Below, piece after piece: positions 42,065 through 50,654 of a DNA stretch of 64,000 bases (its first letter is position 1; each line of letters starts with the position of its first letter). A program made the translations under genes and the position numbers. The stretch spans positions 248,001 to 312,000 of the forward strand of contig JAGBJI010000002.1 of NCBI GenBank assembly GCA_017934545.1, in the 5' to 3' direction. Under the pieces are notes generated by a model. It made no database searches and had not been told where the DNA came from. It saw only the letters and a program-made list of their open reading frames with translations. The stretch comes from Bacteroidales bacterium (lineage in GTDB: Bacteria > Bacteroidota > Bacteroidia > Bacteroidales > P3).

Positions 42065-43495
42065 TTAGTTATTTTGTTTTTGCAATCCCAAGGCTTTAGC
42101 TTCCGTTTCCAATAAAAGCAAAGCAGCATTTCGGTCGTTAGGAATAAGACCGTCAAGAATGGAATCCTTGATTTTTTCTTTTAAAATGCCTATTGTGCGG
42201 CACGGTTCCAAGCCGTACATCTGCATAATCTCTTCTCCGCTTACGGGAATCTTGAAATTACGGATTCGGTCTTTTTCTTCCGTTTCTTTCATTTTTTGTT
42301 TTACAAGGCGTAAGTTCTGAATGTACTTGGCTTTTTTAGCCATATTTTTTGACGTAATGTCACTGTGGCACAGTAGCATCAAGTCTTCAATGTCGTCACC
42401 CGCCTCAAAAAGACAGCGTCTTACCGCAGAATCGGTCACGCCTTGCTCAACCAAGGCGATAGGACGCAGATGCAGTTGAACTAATTTCTGAACGTACCGT
42501 AAATTTTCGTTCATCGGAAGTTTCAAACGGCGGAATATGTACTTGCACATCTTCATTCCCTTGATTTCATGTCCGTGAAACGAAAATCCGGTTGCGGGGT
42601 CGTAGCGTTTGCATAAGGGTTTGGCAATGTCGTGCAACAACGCAGCCCAACGCAACCACAGATTGTCCGACTGCGAAGCCACATTGTCCAAAACTTCCAT
42701 AGTATGACGGAAATTATCCTTGTGCGAGCGTTCGCCGATACACTCAACACCCTTGAGATTTGCAACTTCGGGGAAAATTATCTGCAACAAACCGCACTTG
42801 TCAAGCAGTTTAAAGCCAATGGAAGGGAACTTTGAAAGCATTATCTTGTTAAGTTCTTCGGTTATTCTCTCCTGTGAGATGATGCCGATGCGTTCTTTGT
42901 TGCGGACAATGGCCTCAAAAGTTTCGGGCAATATGGAAAAATCCAATTGGGTGGCGAAACGGATACATCTCATCATACGCAACGGGTCGTCGGAAAAAGT
43001 AATGTCGGGGTTTAAAGGCGTACGTATTATATGTCTTTCTATGTCGTACAATCCGTTAAAGGGGTCTGTCAATTCGCCGAAAGTATTGCTGTTGAGCGAA
43101 ACGGCCAAGGCGTTGATGGTGAAATCCCTTCTGTTTTGGTCATCTTCAAGAGTTCCGTTCTCCACCGTGGGTTTGCGGCTGTTGAAATTGTAAGATTCTT
43201 TTCTTGCACCTACAAATTCTATCTGCCAATCGCGGTCGGGAGTAGAGTAGTGTATCATCGCAGTGCCGAAGTTTTTGAATACCGACACTTTCTTTTTGTT
43301 CGGAATAAACTCCGCAACGGCTTTGGCAAGTTCAATGCCGCTGCCTACGGTCACAATGTCTATATCCGTACTCGGACGGTGCATAATCAAATCCCTTACA
43401 TAACCTCCCACGATATAGGCAGGCAGGTTCATCGTATCGGCTACATTGCCTATGAGTTTGAATATATCGTTGTCTATTTTTTCTTTACAGTTCAT
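42065..43495 (-). CDS. cca: CCA tRNA nucleotidyltransferase with HD domain
   Basis: Adds or repairs the 3' CCA of tRNAs. The 476-residue class II enzyme has the nucleotidyltransferase motif YIVGGYVRDLIMHRPSTDIDIVTVG, FTINALAVSL, DPLRMMRCIRFATQ, a C-terminal HD phosphohydrolase domain (ALLHDIAKP, HGHEIKG) and an extended tail. At least the tRNA-Ser gene in this window lacks encoded CCA, so the enzyme is needed for synthesis. ATG 43495 overlaps the upstream stop by 4 bases. The longer frame to 43567 would lie inside that gene. HD-domain phosphatase activity is probable but not proven. Confidence 0.93.
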   Translation of the reverse strand: MNCKEKIDNDIFKLIGNVADTMNLPAYIVGGYVRDLIMHRPSTDIDIVTVGSGIELAKAVAEFIPNKKKVSVFKNFGTAMIHYSTPDRDWQIEFVGARKESYNFNSRKPTVENGTLEDDQNRRDFTINALAVSLNSNTFGELTDPFNGLYDIERHIIRTPLNPDITFSDDPLRMMRCIRFATQLDFSILPETFEAIVRNKERIGIISQERITEELNKIMLSKFPSIGFKLLDKCGLLQIIFPEVANLKGVECIGERSHKDNFRHTMEVLDNVASQSDNLWLRWAALLHDIAKPLCKRYDPATGFSFHGHEIKGMKMCKYIFRRLKLPMNENLRYVQKLVQLHLRPIALVEQGVTDSAVRRCLFEAGDDIEDLMLLCHSDITSKNMAKKAKYIQNLRLVKQKMKETEEKDRIRNFKIPVSGEEIMQMYGLEPCRTIGILKEKIKDSILDGLIPNDRNAALLLLETEAKALGLQKQNN

Positions 43496-45579
43496 ATTTT
43501 TCCCCAGTATTTGCGTAAGAACCATTCCCCTGCAAGCGAAGATACAATCAGCATCCAATACCACCAAAGCGAAACGAACTTTTTGTTTTCCGTGCTTATG
43601 CGGATTACGGGCTTAATATCTTGGTTCTTTTTTATCATTTCTTCCAATTCCGACACCTGTTGAGGCATTACCCAAGCCCCCGCAGTCTTTTGAGATACGG
43701 TTGCAAGCTGACCGTGCATAGCCGTCAGAAGAGTAAGTTCGTTGTTGACGGAAGTTACGGAGAATTTGCCGTTTTTCACATAGTCCTTGCCCGAGTAAGA
43801 TGTCTTGGCGGTGAAACTGTATTCGCCCTGCGGCAAAAAGCCCGTGTTTATATAATATGCGTTGTTGGTTCTGCCCAAAACGTATGAGTATTCCGACGAA
43901 GAGGATTTGATTTTAAGGCTTACGTCGGGCGTGTTAATCAGTTCATAGTTGTCGTTGTAAAGTTGGGCGGTGAAAATGATGTTTTCGTTTTGCTGATAAA
44001 CGTCTTTGTGTTCCACCCTGAAGCGTTGTTTGTCGGTTTTGTCGCCCAAAAGCTGCACACTCTTGGCAATGATTGCGTCGGTTTCGGCATGGGAAGAGTT
44101 TATCATAAAATTGTAAAGTCGCCAACGCCAAAGGTTTTCGCCGTTGATAAATCCGTATTTGCCGCTTGGGTTTTGTGTATTGAAAGATATCAAAGGGTTG
44201 GAGGTGTTTACCTGACCTATTTTCTCAAAAAACAATGTCTGAACGCCCGCCGAAATGTTGTATTTAGCCGTTACGGTCAACAGCGGAGGCATTTTGCGGA
44301 GCATATCCGTGATACTGCCGTCCAAAGAAAACAAAGAAAACGAAGGATTGTACACAGCCAAGACCTGACTTTCGGCTGCGGACATCTTGGAAAGCGAAAG
44401 CCCTGTTTTCAATGCGTTGAACAGCGGAACGTTTATATCTTTGCCGATGATGAAAAGCATGTTGGTGTTTTTGGATTGCAACTGTTTGACGGCGTTAAAC
44501 GATTCTTGGTTGTTTGGAATATTGTGCAGAATGATTAAATCGCAATCCTTTGCTTTTGAAAGTTCATCTGCGGAGTTCAATACTTCAACCGTGTAGCCGT
44601 TGTTGCTTTCCAATGCGTTTTTAAGTGCCGCCACGTCGGGGTGGGGTGCAGCTGCGGCGATGAGAATCTTCTTTTTTGCGTCCAATACTTCAATGAAAAT
44701 ATCCTTGCGGTTGTTTTCTTTGTTGGTTTCACCGTCTATAGTGCTGACATAGAAACTTATTTTCTCCGCTCCGGGTTTTAGGGACACGGTTTTTATTTCC
44801 ATGCTTACAAAGTAATCGTCTTTGTCTGCGGTAAATGTTTTCAATGCAGTGGTTTTGCCGTCTTTGACCATGAAAAGCGTAGCCTGCGAGTTTTTGGCTT
44901 TGTCCGCCCTGACGGTTACGGATATAGGGTATTCGGTGTCGGTGAATGTAATCTTGTTGTATTGAATGTCGGTAATGTAAATATCTTTTCTGACCGAGGT
45001 GTCGCCCATCATCACGGTATAAACGGGATAGGTGCAGTTGTCTGCAAGGTTTGCCGCACCCATTCCTTGCGTTGCTATGCCGTCTGTGGCAAGTATTACT
45101 GCCGAAAGGTTTTCCTGCGAAAAGTTGTCTGCAATAAATTTGAAACAATCCTCAATGTCGGTTGCAAAACCGTCAAAGTTCAAGGTGTCGGATTCCTTTG
45201 TGATGTTGCTGAACGTTAATTGTCTGACGTCATAATCTTTTTCAAGGTTGGTTATCAACTTTTTGCGGTCTTTTAGATATTTATCCAAAACGTTCTTATA
45301 CTTGTCTTTATAAGCGTATGCAACGGATTGGGAATTATCCTGTGCAAAGACTATGACGGGTTTGCTGATGGTTTTGTGCTTTACTGTTTTTACGGGCGAA
45401 AGCAACAAAAACAATATCAACAGTAAGGATAAAAATCTGAGTAGTGCCAAGCATAAACGTTGTTTTTTAGTGAAATGAGTGTCCTTACCTATACGTGAGA
45501 AATAAGTAAAAAAAGCAAATGCCGCCGCAACGGCTGCAATCAGGGGAATAAACCATGCAGAATATTCGGTAAACATCAC
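43492..45579 (-). CDS. VWA-fold integral membrane protein of unknown function
   Basis: A 695-residue protein with two N-terminal membrane helices (about 8-27 and 43-61), a von Willebrand A-like domain beginning IVFAQDNSQSVAY with the MIDAS-type DxSxS (Asp81, Ser83, Ser85) and a later ATDGIATQG, a large extracytoplasmic region containing a glutamine-amidotransferase-like segment (ILIAAAAPHPDVAALKNALE), and a C-terminal helix (about 668-688). It resembles the Bat-type or RNA-binding-free VWA membrane proteins of Bacteroidota, with no known role. The stop overlaps the start of cca (ATGA), suggesting coupling. Confidence 0.75.
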   Translation of the reverse strand: MMFTEYSAWFIPLIAAVAAAFAFFTYFSRIGKDTHFTKKQRLCLALLRFLSLLLILFLLLSPVKTVKHKTISKPVIVFAQDNSQSVAYAYKDKYKNVLDKYLKDRKKLITNLEKDYDVRQLTFSNITKESDTLNFDGFATDIEDCFKFIADNFSQENLSAVILATDGIATQGMGAANLADNCTYPVYTVMMGDTSVRKDIYITDIQYNKITFTDTEYPISVTVRADKAKNSQATLFMVKDGKTTALKTFTADKDDYFVSMEIKTVSLKPGAEKISFYVSTIDGETNKENNRKDIFIEVLDAKKKILIAAAAPHPDVAALKNALESNNGYTVEVLNSADELSKAKDCDLIILHNIPNNQESFNAVKQLQSKNTNMLFIIGKDINVPLFNALKTGLSLSKMSAAESQVLAVYNPSFSLFSLDGSITDMLRKMPPLLTVTAKYNISAGVQTLFFEKIGQVNTSNPLISFNTQNPSGKYGFINGENLWRWRLYNFMINSSHAETDAIIAKSVQLLGDKTDKQRFRVEHKDVYQQNENIIFTAQLYNDNYELINTPDVSLKIKSSSSEYSYVLGRTNNAYYINTGFLPQGEYSFTAKTSYSGKDYVKNGKFSVTSVNNELTLLTAMHGQLATVSQKTAGAWVMPQQVSELEEMIKKNQDIKPVIRISTENKKFVSLWWYWMLIVSSLAGEWFLRKYWGKI

Positions 45580-45611
45580 AATATAAGTATAGTTTTCTAT
45601 TTTTTAGTTTT

Positions 45612-45620
45612 GCAAAAATA
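45612..45620 (-). promoter_or_regulatory. -7 promoter element for the VWA protein-cca unit
   Basis: TATTTTTGC on the minus strand. Predicted start near 45605, about 26 bases before the ATG at 45579. Confidence 0.65.
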
Positions 45621-45691
45621 CGAATAAATCTTCACAATAAGCGGAAATACTTTTGCTAAAATTGAAAATAATTTTGCTTTACGCCTTTTCG

Positions 45692-45805
45692 TTTCCGCCC
45701 CTTCGCACTTTAATGTTGAAAAAATGTGATTTTTTGCCTCAAAAAAATAGGTTTTTTCAGTGAAAAAATCAGATTTTTTTGCTTTTACTTTCAGAAGGGG
45801 CAAAA
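45692..45805. repeat. Family B intergenic repeat, copy 3
   Basis: Cores TGTGA (45725-45729), TAGG (45748-45751) and TCAGA (45769-45773) in A/T-tract arms. The left end is TTTCCGCCCCTTC and the right end GAAGGGGCAAAAA. It lies in the 316-base divergent gap between the VWA and glycosyltransferase genes, which otherwise holds only their two promoters. Confidence 0.85.
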
Positions 45806-45857
45806 ATTATTTCGCAAAAGGCGGGCAAATTATGACACGGGGCATTATTATTTTTCG

Positions 45858-45866
45858 TAAATTTGC
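45858..45866 (+). promoter_or_regulatory. -7 promoter element for the glycosyltransferase fusion gene
   Basis: TAAATTTGC. Predicted start near 45873, 23 bases before ATG 45896. Confidence 0.7.
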
Positions 45867-45895
45867 ATGTTGAACCATTGTTTGCAATATTTTGA

Positions 45896-47839
45896 ATGAA
45901 ACTGTCAATAGTTATAGTCAACTATAATGTGGAGCATTTCCTTGAACATTGCCTGTTGAGCGTAAGAAAGGCATTGCAGGGGATAGATGCCGAAGTGTTC
46001 GTTGTGGACAACAATTCCGTAGACGGTTCGGTGCCGATGCTCAAAAGCAAATTCAAGGACGTAAAGCTTATAGAAAACAAAGAAAACGTAGGTTTCGCAA
46101 AAGCAAACAACCAAGCCATACGCATGGCACAGGGAGAGTATGTTCTGTTGTTAAACCCTGACACCGTGGTTGAAGAAGATACTTTTTTAAAGTGTATAGA
46201 GTTTATGGACTCTCACCCTTCGGCAGGCGGATTGGGCGTAAAGATGATAGACGGACAAGGCAAAATATTGCGGGAGAGCAAACGCGGTTTTCCTACACCG
46301 TGGGTTTGTTTTTGCAAGATGGCGGGCTTGACGTCTTTGTTCCCAAAAAGCCGCAGGTATTGCGGGTATTATATGGGTCATCTGCCGTACGACCAGACCA
46401 ATGAGGTGGATATTTTGGCAGGAGCGTTCATGTTGATGCGTAAACAGGCATTGGACAAGGTGGGATTGCTGGACGAAAGTTTTTTTATGTACGGCGAAGA
46501 CATTGATTTGTCGTACCGCATAACCCAAGGCGGATACAAAAACTATTATTTCGCAGATACTTCCATCATTCACTACAAGGGCGAGAGTACAAAGAAGGGT
46601 TCGTTGAACTATGTCTATACTTTTTACAATGCAATGGACATCTTCGCTTCAAAACATCTGTCCGAAAAACAGTCAAAGATGTTTTCCCTTTTGATAAAGA
46701 CGGCAATATGGTTGCGGGCTGTGCTTTCGTTCATGTCGCGTATATTTAAAAAGGCATTGCTTCCCCTTGCGGACTTTTTGCTTGTGTTCGCAGGATTTTA
46801 TTTCCTTGAACAAACTTGGGCAAAATACTATTGGGGAAATGTGGATTATTATCCGCTGCACTATACCGCAGTTGCCATTCCGTGCTATATAATAATACTG
46901 TTGTTCTTTGTTTATTTGTTCGGCGGGTACGGCAAATTCCGTCCGTACAAAATACTTTACGGAGTAGGCACGGGTATGTTGACCTTGCTGGTGTTCTATT
47001 CCCTTTTACCTGCAAGTTTAAGATATTCGCGTGCAATGGTGATTATGGGCAGTATGCTGACGTTTTTCATACTGTTCGTTCAGAGATATATTCTTTATTA
47101 TATAAAACACCGTACGTGGAATATAAACTCGTCGGGCAATACCTATGTTATAGTCGGCGACAGACAGGAAACAAAGCGTGTGGCTGAACTTCTGCATTCC
47201 ACGGATTTGAATCCGGAGTGCATAGTGCTGGTAAGCAGTGAGGAAAATCAGGACAGGGAATATTTTTCGGGCAATGTCAACCAATTGGAAGACATTATAC
47301 GGATATACAATGCCGACGAAGTCATATTTTGCAGCAAATCTTTGCTGCAAAGCCGCATTATAAGCATAATGTCCGAACTTTCTTGGGCAAACGTACGCTA
47401 TACTATCGCACCAGAAGTTACGGATTTTATCATCGGAAGCAACACTATCAACACTCCGGCGGATATTTTCGTTACCAATGTCAACAGTATAGCATTGGAA
47501 GACAACAGACGCAAGAAGCGGATGTTTGATTTAATCAGTTCAATTGTAATTTTAATCCTCACACCTGCGGTCGTGTTTGTATGCAAACGGCATTTCAAGG
47601 CAGTGACTGACAATTTGAAAGTAATGTTCGGTCTGCGTACGTACGTAGGTTACAACCTTGAGGACGCAAAATCAGATTCTCTTCCTCCGATACGCAAAGG
47701 TATCTTTACGGCAAGCGAAAACGTTAAATCCATCGGACTTGACGCTCCGACAATACACAGATTGAATCTTATGTATGCTAATAATTGGTTGGTGAAAAAA
47801 GATTCGGATATTCTGTTAAATAATTTCCGCAATATATAG
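45896..47839 (+). CDS. GT2 glycosyltransferase fused to a polyprenyl-phosphate sugar-transferase-like membrane domain
   Basis: A 647-residue fusion. Residues about 1-235 are a GT2 domain: SIVIVNYNVEHFLEHCL, FVVDNNSVDGS, LLLNPDTVVEED with the DxD-like pair, and FFMYGEDIDLSYR, close to the WbbL/rhamnosyltransferase group. Four membrane helices follow (about 285-310, 325-348, 358-380, 386-408), then a Rossmann-like region (TYVIVGDRQETKRVAELL) and a C-terminal stretch like the start and end of bacterial sugar transferases (RRKKRMFDLISSIVILILTPAV, YANNWLVKKDSDILL), but with the catalytic middle very short. It may build O-antigen or capsule-type glycans. The second half may be inactive. Confidence 0.78.
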   Translation: MKLSIVIVNYNVEHFLEHCLLSVRKALQGIDAEVFVVDNNSVDGSVPMLKSKFKDVKLIENKENVGFAKANNQAIRMAQGEYVLLLNPDTVVEEDTFLKCIEFMDSHPSAGGLGVKMIDGQGKILRESKRGFPTPWVCFCKMAGLTSLFPKSRRYCGYYMGHLPYDQTNEVDILAGAFMLMRKQALDKVGLLDESFFMYGEDIDLSYRITQGGYKNYYFADTSIIHYKGESTKKGSLNYVYTFYNAMDIFASKHLSEKQSKMFSLLIKTAIWLRAVLSFMSRIFKKALLPLADFLLVFAGFYFLEQTWAKYYWGNVDYYPLHYTAVAIPCYIIILLFFVYLFGGYGKFRPYKILYGVGTGMLTLLVFYSLLPASLRYSRAMVIMGSMLTFFILFVQRYILYYIKHRTWNINSSGNTYVIVGDRQETKRVAELLHSTDLNPECIVLVSSEENQDREYFSGNVNQLEDIIRIYNADEVIFCSKSLLQSRIISIMSELSWANVRYTIAPEVTDFIIGSNTINTPADIFVTNVNSIALEDNRRKKRMFDLISSIVILILTPAVVFVCKRHFKAVTDNLKVMFGLRTYVGYNLEDAKSDSLPPIRKGIFTASENVKSIGLDAPTIHRLNLMYANNWLVKKDSDILLNNFRNI

Positions 47840-47887
47840 TGCGTACCTAAAAGTTTTGATTCACTGTCAAATTGAGTGAAGTGCGGA

Positions 47888-48607
47888 TTAAACGGCGTTG
47901 TTGTCGGACAATATGTATCCCAAAGAGTGTTTGTTTTCAAGCGTTATGCTTTTGTCCAACCCAAAGTAAGTCCTTAACCGTGATATATACACGTTCAGAC
48001 TTTTTGCAGTGACGCTGTCGTCTTTTTTCCACACATCCGACATCAGTCTGTGGCGGGAAACCAATTTTCCTTTGTTGATACACAAAAGTAACAACAGACT
48101 TGCTTCTTTTTTTGTCAGTTTTTGACTTAACGTTCCCTGCGTCGAGGGCACGGTAAGCAGCGATTTGTCACAATGGAACGTGTATTTGCCTATATTGAAC
48201 AGAGTTGTATGGCTTTCGTTTAAGTTTTCCCTGACATCCGTTGTCATTGCGTTCAGTTGAGTGAGCAAATTGCGTACGGGCTTTTGCGAAGAAAGTATTT
48301 TTACGGGCAGATTCAATGCGGTTATACGGCTCTTGGTTTCATTGTCAGGGCATATGCACAGGGTGATTATCCTGTTGTCAAAATTGTTTGCATACTTTAC
48401 CGTTTCCGATATAGTTTTTTCTGCAACGGAACTGCCTGTTATGATGAAATTCAGTGCATTGTTTCTTATGATTGCTGATATTTCTTTCTTATTGTGTGCA
48501 ACGAAGACCGCAAAATGTTTCCTTGAGAAATAATTTTGCAGAGCTGCACATTCCGAAACATCGTTCAGAACGAATAAAACCGAACCTTTAATCCTTTTTT
48601 TTATCAT
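47888..48607 (-). CDS. Atypical OmpR/PhoB-type response regulator (pseudo-receiver)
   Basis: A 239-residue protein. The N-terminal receiver-like domain (about 10-120) begins GSVLFVLNDVSECAALQNYF and has NALNFIITGSSVAEKTI where the phosphorylated Asp (normally DLxxxD) should be; no aspartate is there. The C-terminal winged helix (about 145-239) has LTKKEASLLLLLCINKGKLVSRHRLMSDVW and NVYISRLRTYFG, the DNA-binding pattern of the OmpR family. It probably binds DNA without classical phosphorylation. ATG 48607 overlaps the lepB stop by 4 bases, and no histidine kinase is adjacent. Confidence 0.85.
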   Translation of the reverse strand: MIKKRIKGSVLFVLNDVSECAALQNYFSRKHFAVFVAHNKKEISAIIRNNALNFIITGSSVAEKTISETVKYANNFDNRIITLCICPDNETKSRITALNLPVKILSSQKPVRNLLTQLNAMTTDVRENLNESHTTLFNIGKYTFHCDKSLLTVPSTQGTLSQKLTKKEASLLLLLCINKGKLVSRHRLMSDVWKKDDSVTAKSLNVYISRLRTYFGLDKSITLENKHSLGYILSDNNAV

Positions 48608-50343
48608 TTTACCGTTCTGAACACTTTGTTCAGCCTTATTTTGCGTAATCCTTTTTGGTCTTTGTTCCAAGACATCCAAACAAAAGAAGCTTTGCCTACG
48701 ATATGGTCTTCAGGTACGAAACCCCAAAAGCGAGAGTCGGCACTGTTGTGGCGGTTGTCGCCCATCATCCAATAATAATCCATCTTGAATTCATATTCTG
48801 CGGAAGGCTTACCGTTTAAAAACCAAGTGTTGTTACGCTTTTCCAAACTGTTTGCTTCAAATATTCTTATACAACGGCCGAACAACAATACGTTTTCGTC
48901 GTTCAACTGTATCTTCATGCCCTTTTTCGGCACTGTAACCGAACCGTAATTGTCCACGTTCCAATTCAACGAAGCGGAATACGGGAACAAATCCCTGTCT
49001 TTGTAACCTTTCATTGCAATAACAGGTTCAATGGCGTCAATGAAGTGCATTTTCTTCAAATCTTTAATGATACCGCTGCTCAACGGAAGGGTGACATGGT
49101 TTTTCAAAGCGTTGATTGATTGGGCGTCAATTCCCGCTTGGGTTAAGAAAGTTTTGATGTCTATAAGTTCAGGGTGGAACAATATCTGACAGTAAAGCTT
49201 GGCATTGTCGTCTACTATCAGAGAATAGTCGCCTTGGTTGGCACTTGTCGGCTCTATGTTGATAACATAAGGATTGTTTTTCAGGGTTTGAATCTGTGCT
49301 TTTGACAATTCGGTGTACCAATACAGGTTCATAAGCTGCATGTCTTCCTTGCTGATACCGATGTTTATCAATTCGTTTTCGTTGAAATAATATCCGTCTT
49401 TGACCTTTATACAATACGTCAGCTGATAATCCGTCGGCGAGTCAATCTTTCGGCCGTTGACGTAAACCTGTGCATTTTCTATTCTTACGGTTTCACCCGG
49501 CAGGGCAATACAACGCTTGATAAAGTTCTCCCTTTTGTCAACGGGGCGAGATATTATGTCGCCGAAATTGGCTTTGTCGTTGATTACGTTTTCCCGTCCG
49601 TACTTGCGGACAAGCGAATAATAGCTTTCGTTGCTTTGAAAACGCGTTGAAAGCGTATCGCCGTCAGGAAAATTGAATACTACGGCGTCGTTGCGTTTTA
49701 TTGTTGTCAAGCCCGGCAAGCGGTGATAAGGCAGTTTAATCCATTCAACATACGATTTGGCCTGCGAAAGCGGCAAAGTGTTGTGAGTAAGCGGCACGCT
49801 TAACGGCGTCATAGGCACACGCGGACCGTACGCCAACTTGCTTACGAACAAGAAGTCGCCCACCAACAGACTTTTTTCCATTGAAGAAGAAGGTATTTTG
49901 TAGGCTTCGAAAAACATGCTTCGGATTATGGTTGCGGCAATTACCGCAAAGATGATGGCGTCAGCCCAATCTCTTACCCAACCTACTTTATAAGGCGACA
50001 AATCTTTAGGATGTGTGTATTCGTCTTTGCCCCATCCCATCAATACGAGCATAACCCACGGGAACAGAGCCACAAGTACTTGGTATCCTAACGAAGTGTG
50101 TTTGAAACATTTTGCAAATTCAATGAACAAAAGTATGATTACAAATACGTTTATAAACGGAATCAAACAATAAATAAACCACCAATATTTTTTGTCTGTT
50201 ATTTTTACGGCAATCCAAATATTATAAAAAGGAATCAAAGACAGCCATCCTTTGTATCCGGCTTTGGTAAAAATTTTCCAAAGTCCCGCAAAAACCAATA
50301 CGGTTTGTATTAATAATATCAGCAAATAGATATCCATAGCCAT
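48604..50343 (-). CDS. lepB: Signal peptidase I, large form with N-terminal membrane extension
   Basis: Cleaves signal peptides at the periplasmic face. The product is 579 residues, far longer than the roughly 320 of E. coli LepB. Residues 1-110 form an extra multi-helix module (GWLSLIPFYNIWIAVKI). The Ser/Lys dyad is Ser154 in IPSSSMEKSLLVGD and Lys276 in FIKRCIALPGE. Box E is MGDNRHNSADSRFWGFVPEDHI near 540. A large insertion of about 200 residues lies between the dyad region and the C-terminal box. This long architecture occurs in Bacteroidota. It is followed by, and overlaps with, the response-regulator gene. Confidence 0.92.
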   Translation of the reverse strand: MAMDIYLLILLIQTVLVFAGLWKIFTKAGYKGWLSLIPFYNIWIAVKITDKKYWWFIYCLIPFINVFVIILLFIEFAKCFKHTSLGYQVLVALFPWVMLVLMGWGKDEYTHPKDLSPYKVGWVRDWADAIIFAVIAATIIRSMFFEAYKIPSSSMEKSLLVGDFLFVSKLAYGPRVPMTPLSVPLTHNTLPLSQAKSYVEWIKLPYHRLPGLTTIKRNDAVVFNFPDGDTLSTRFQSNESYYSLVRKYGRENVINDKANFGDIISRPVDKRENFIKRCIALPGETVRIENAQVYVNGRKIDSPTDYQLTYCIKVKDGYYFNENELINIGISKEDMQLMNLYWYTELSKAQIQTLKNNPYVINIEPTSANQGDYSLIVDDNAKLYCQILFHPELIDIKTFLTQAGIDAQSINALKNHVTLPLSSGIIKDLKKMHFIDAIEPVIAMKGYKDRDLFPYSASLNWNVDNYGSVTVPKKGMKIQLNDENVLLFGRCIRIFEANSLEKRNNTWFLNGKPSAEYEFKMDYYWMMGDNRHNSADSRFWGFVPEDHIVGKASFVWMSWNKDQKGLRKIRLNKVFRTVK

Positions 50344-50374
50344 TAAAAATGTTTTGAATTTAAAAATTTAAAGT

Positions 50375-50383
50375 GCAAATTTA
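50375..50383 (-). promoter_or_regulatory. -7 promoter element for lepB
   Basis: TAAATTTGC on the minus strand. Predicted start near 50368, 25 bases before the lepB ATG. Confidence 0.7.
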
Positions 50384-50442
50384 CACAAAAAAACAATATA
50401 ACAAAATATTTTTACGTTTGAAGATTGTAAAATCAGAATACA

Positions 50443-50557
50443 TTTTTGCCTTTTCTGAAAAGAATATCAAAAAAACCTATTTTTTCGGGTGAAAAAAACT
50501 GGTTTTTTGACTGAAAAAACCTATTTTTTTTGAGATTACTTTCGCAAAGGGCAAAAA
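50443..50557. repeat. Family B intergenic repeat, copy 4
   Basis: Cores CCTA (50476-50479), CTGG (50499-50502) and CCTA (50520-50523) in A/T-tract arms. The left end TTTTTGCCTTTTC and right end GCAAAGGGCAAAAA are a partial inverted repeat. Another CGCAAAGGGCTGAAAAC follows at 50584. It lies in the 311-base gap between divergent lepB and the S41 protease gene. Confidence 0.83.
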
Positions 50558-50654
50558 CGAAAAGCCGCAGGGCTGAAATGTTTTCGCAAAGGGCTGAAAA
50601 CAAAAGGCAAAGAAAGAATAAACAAACAATGTAACAAAAAACAAGGATAAGATA

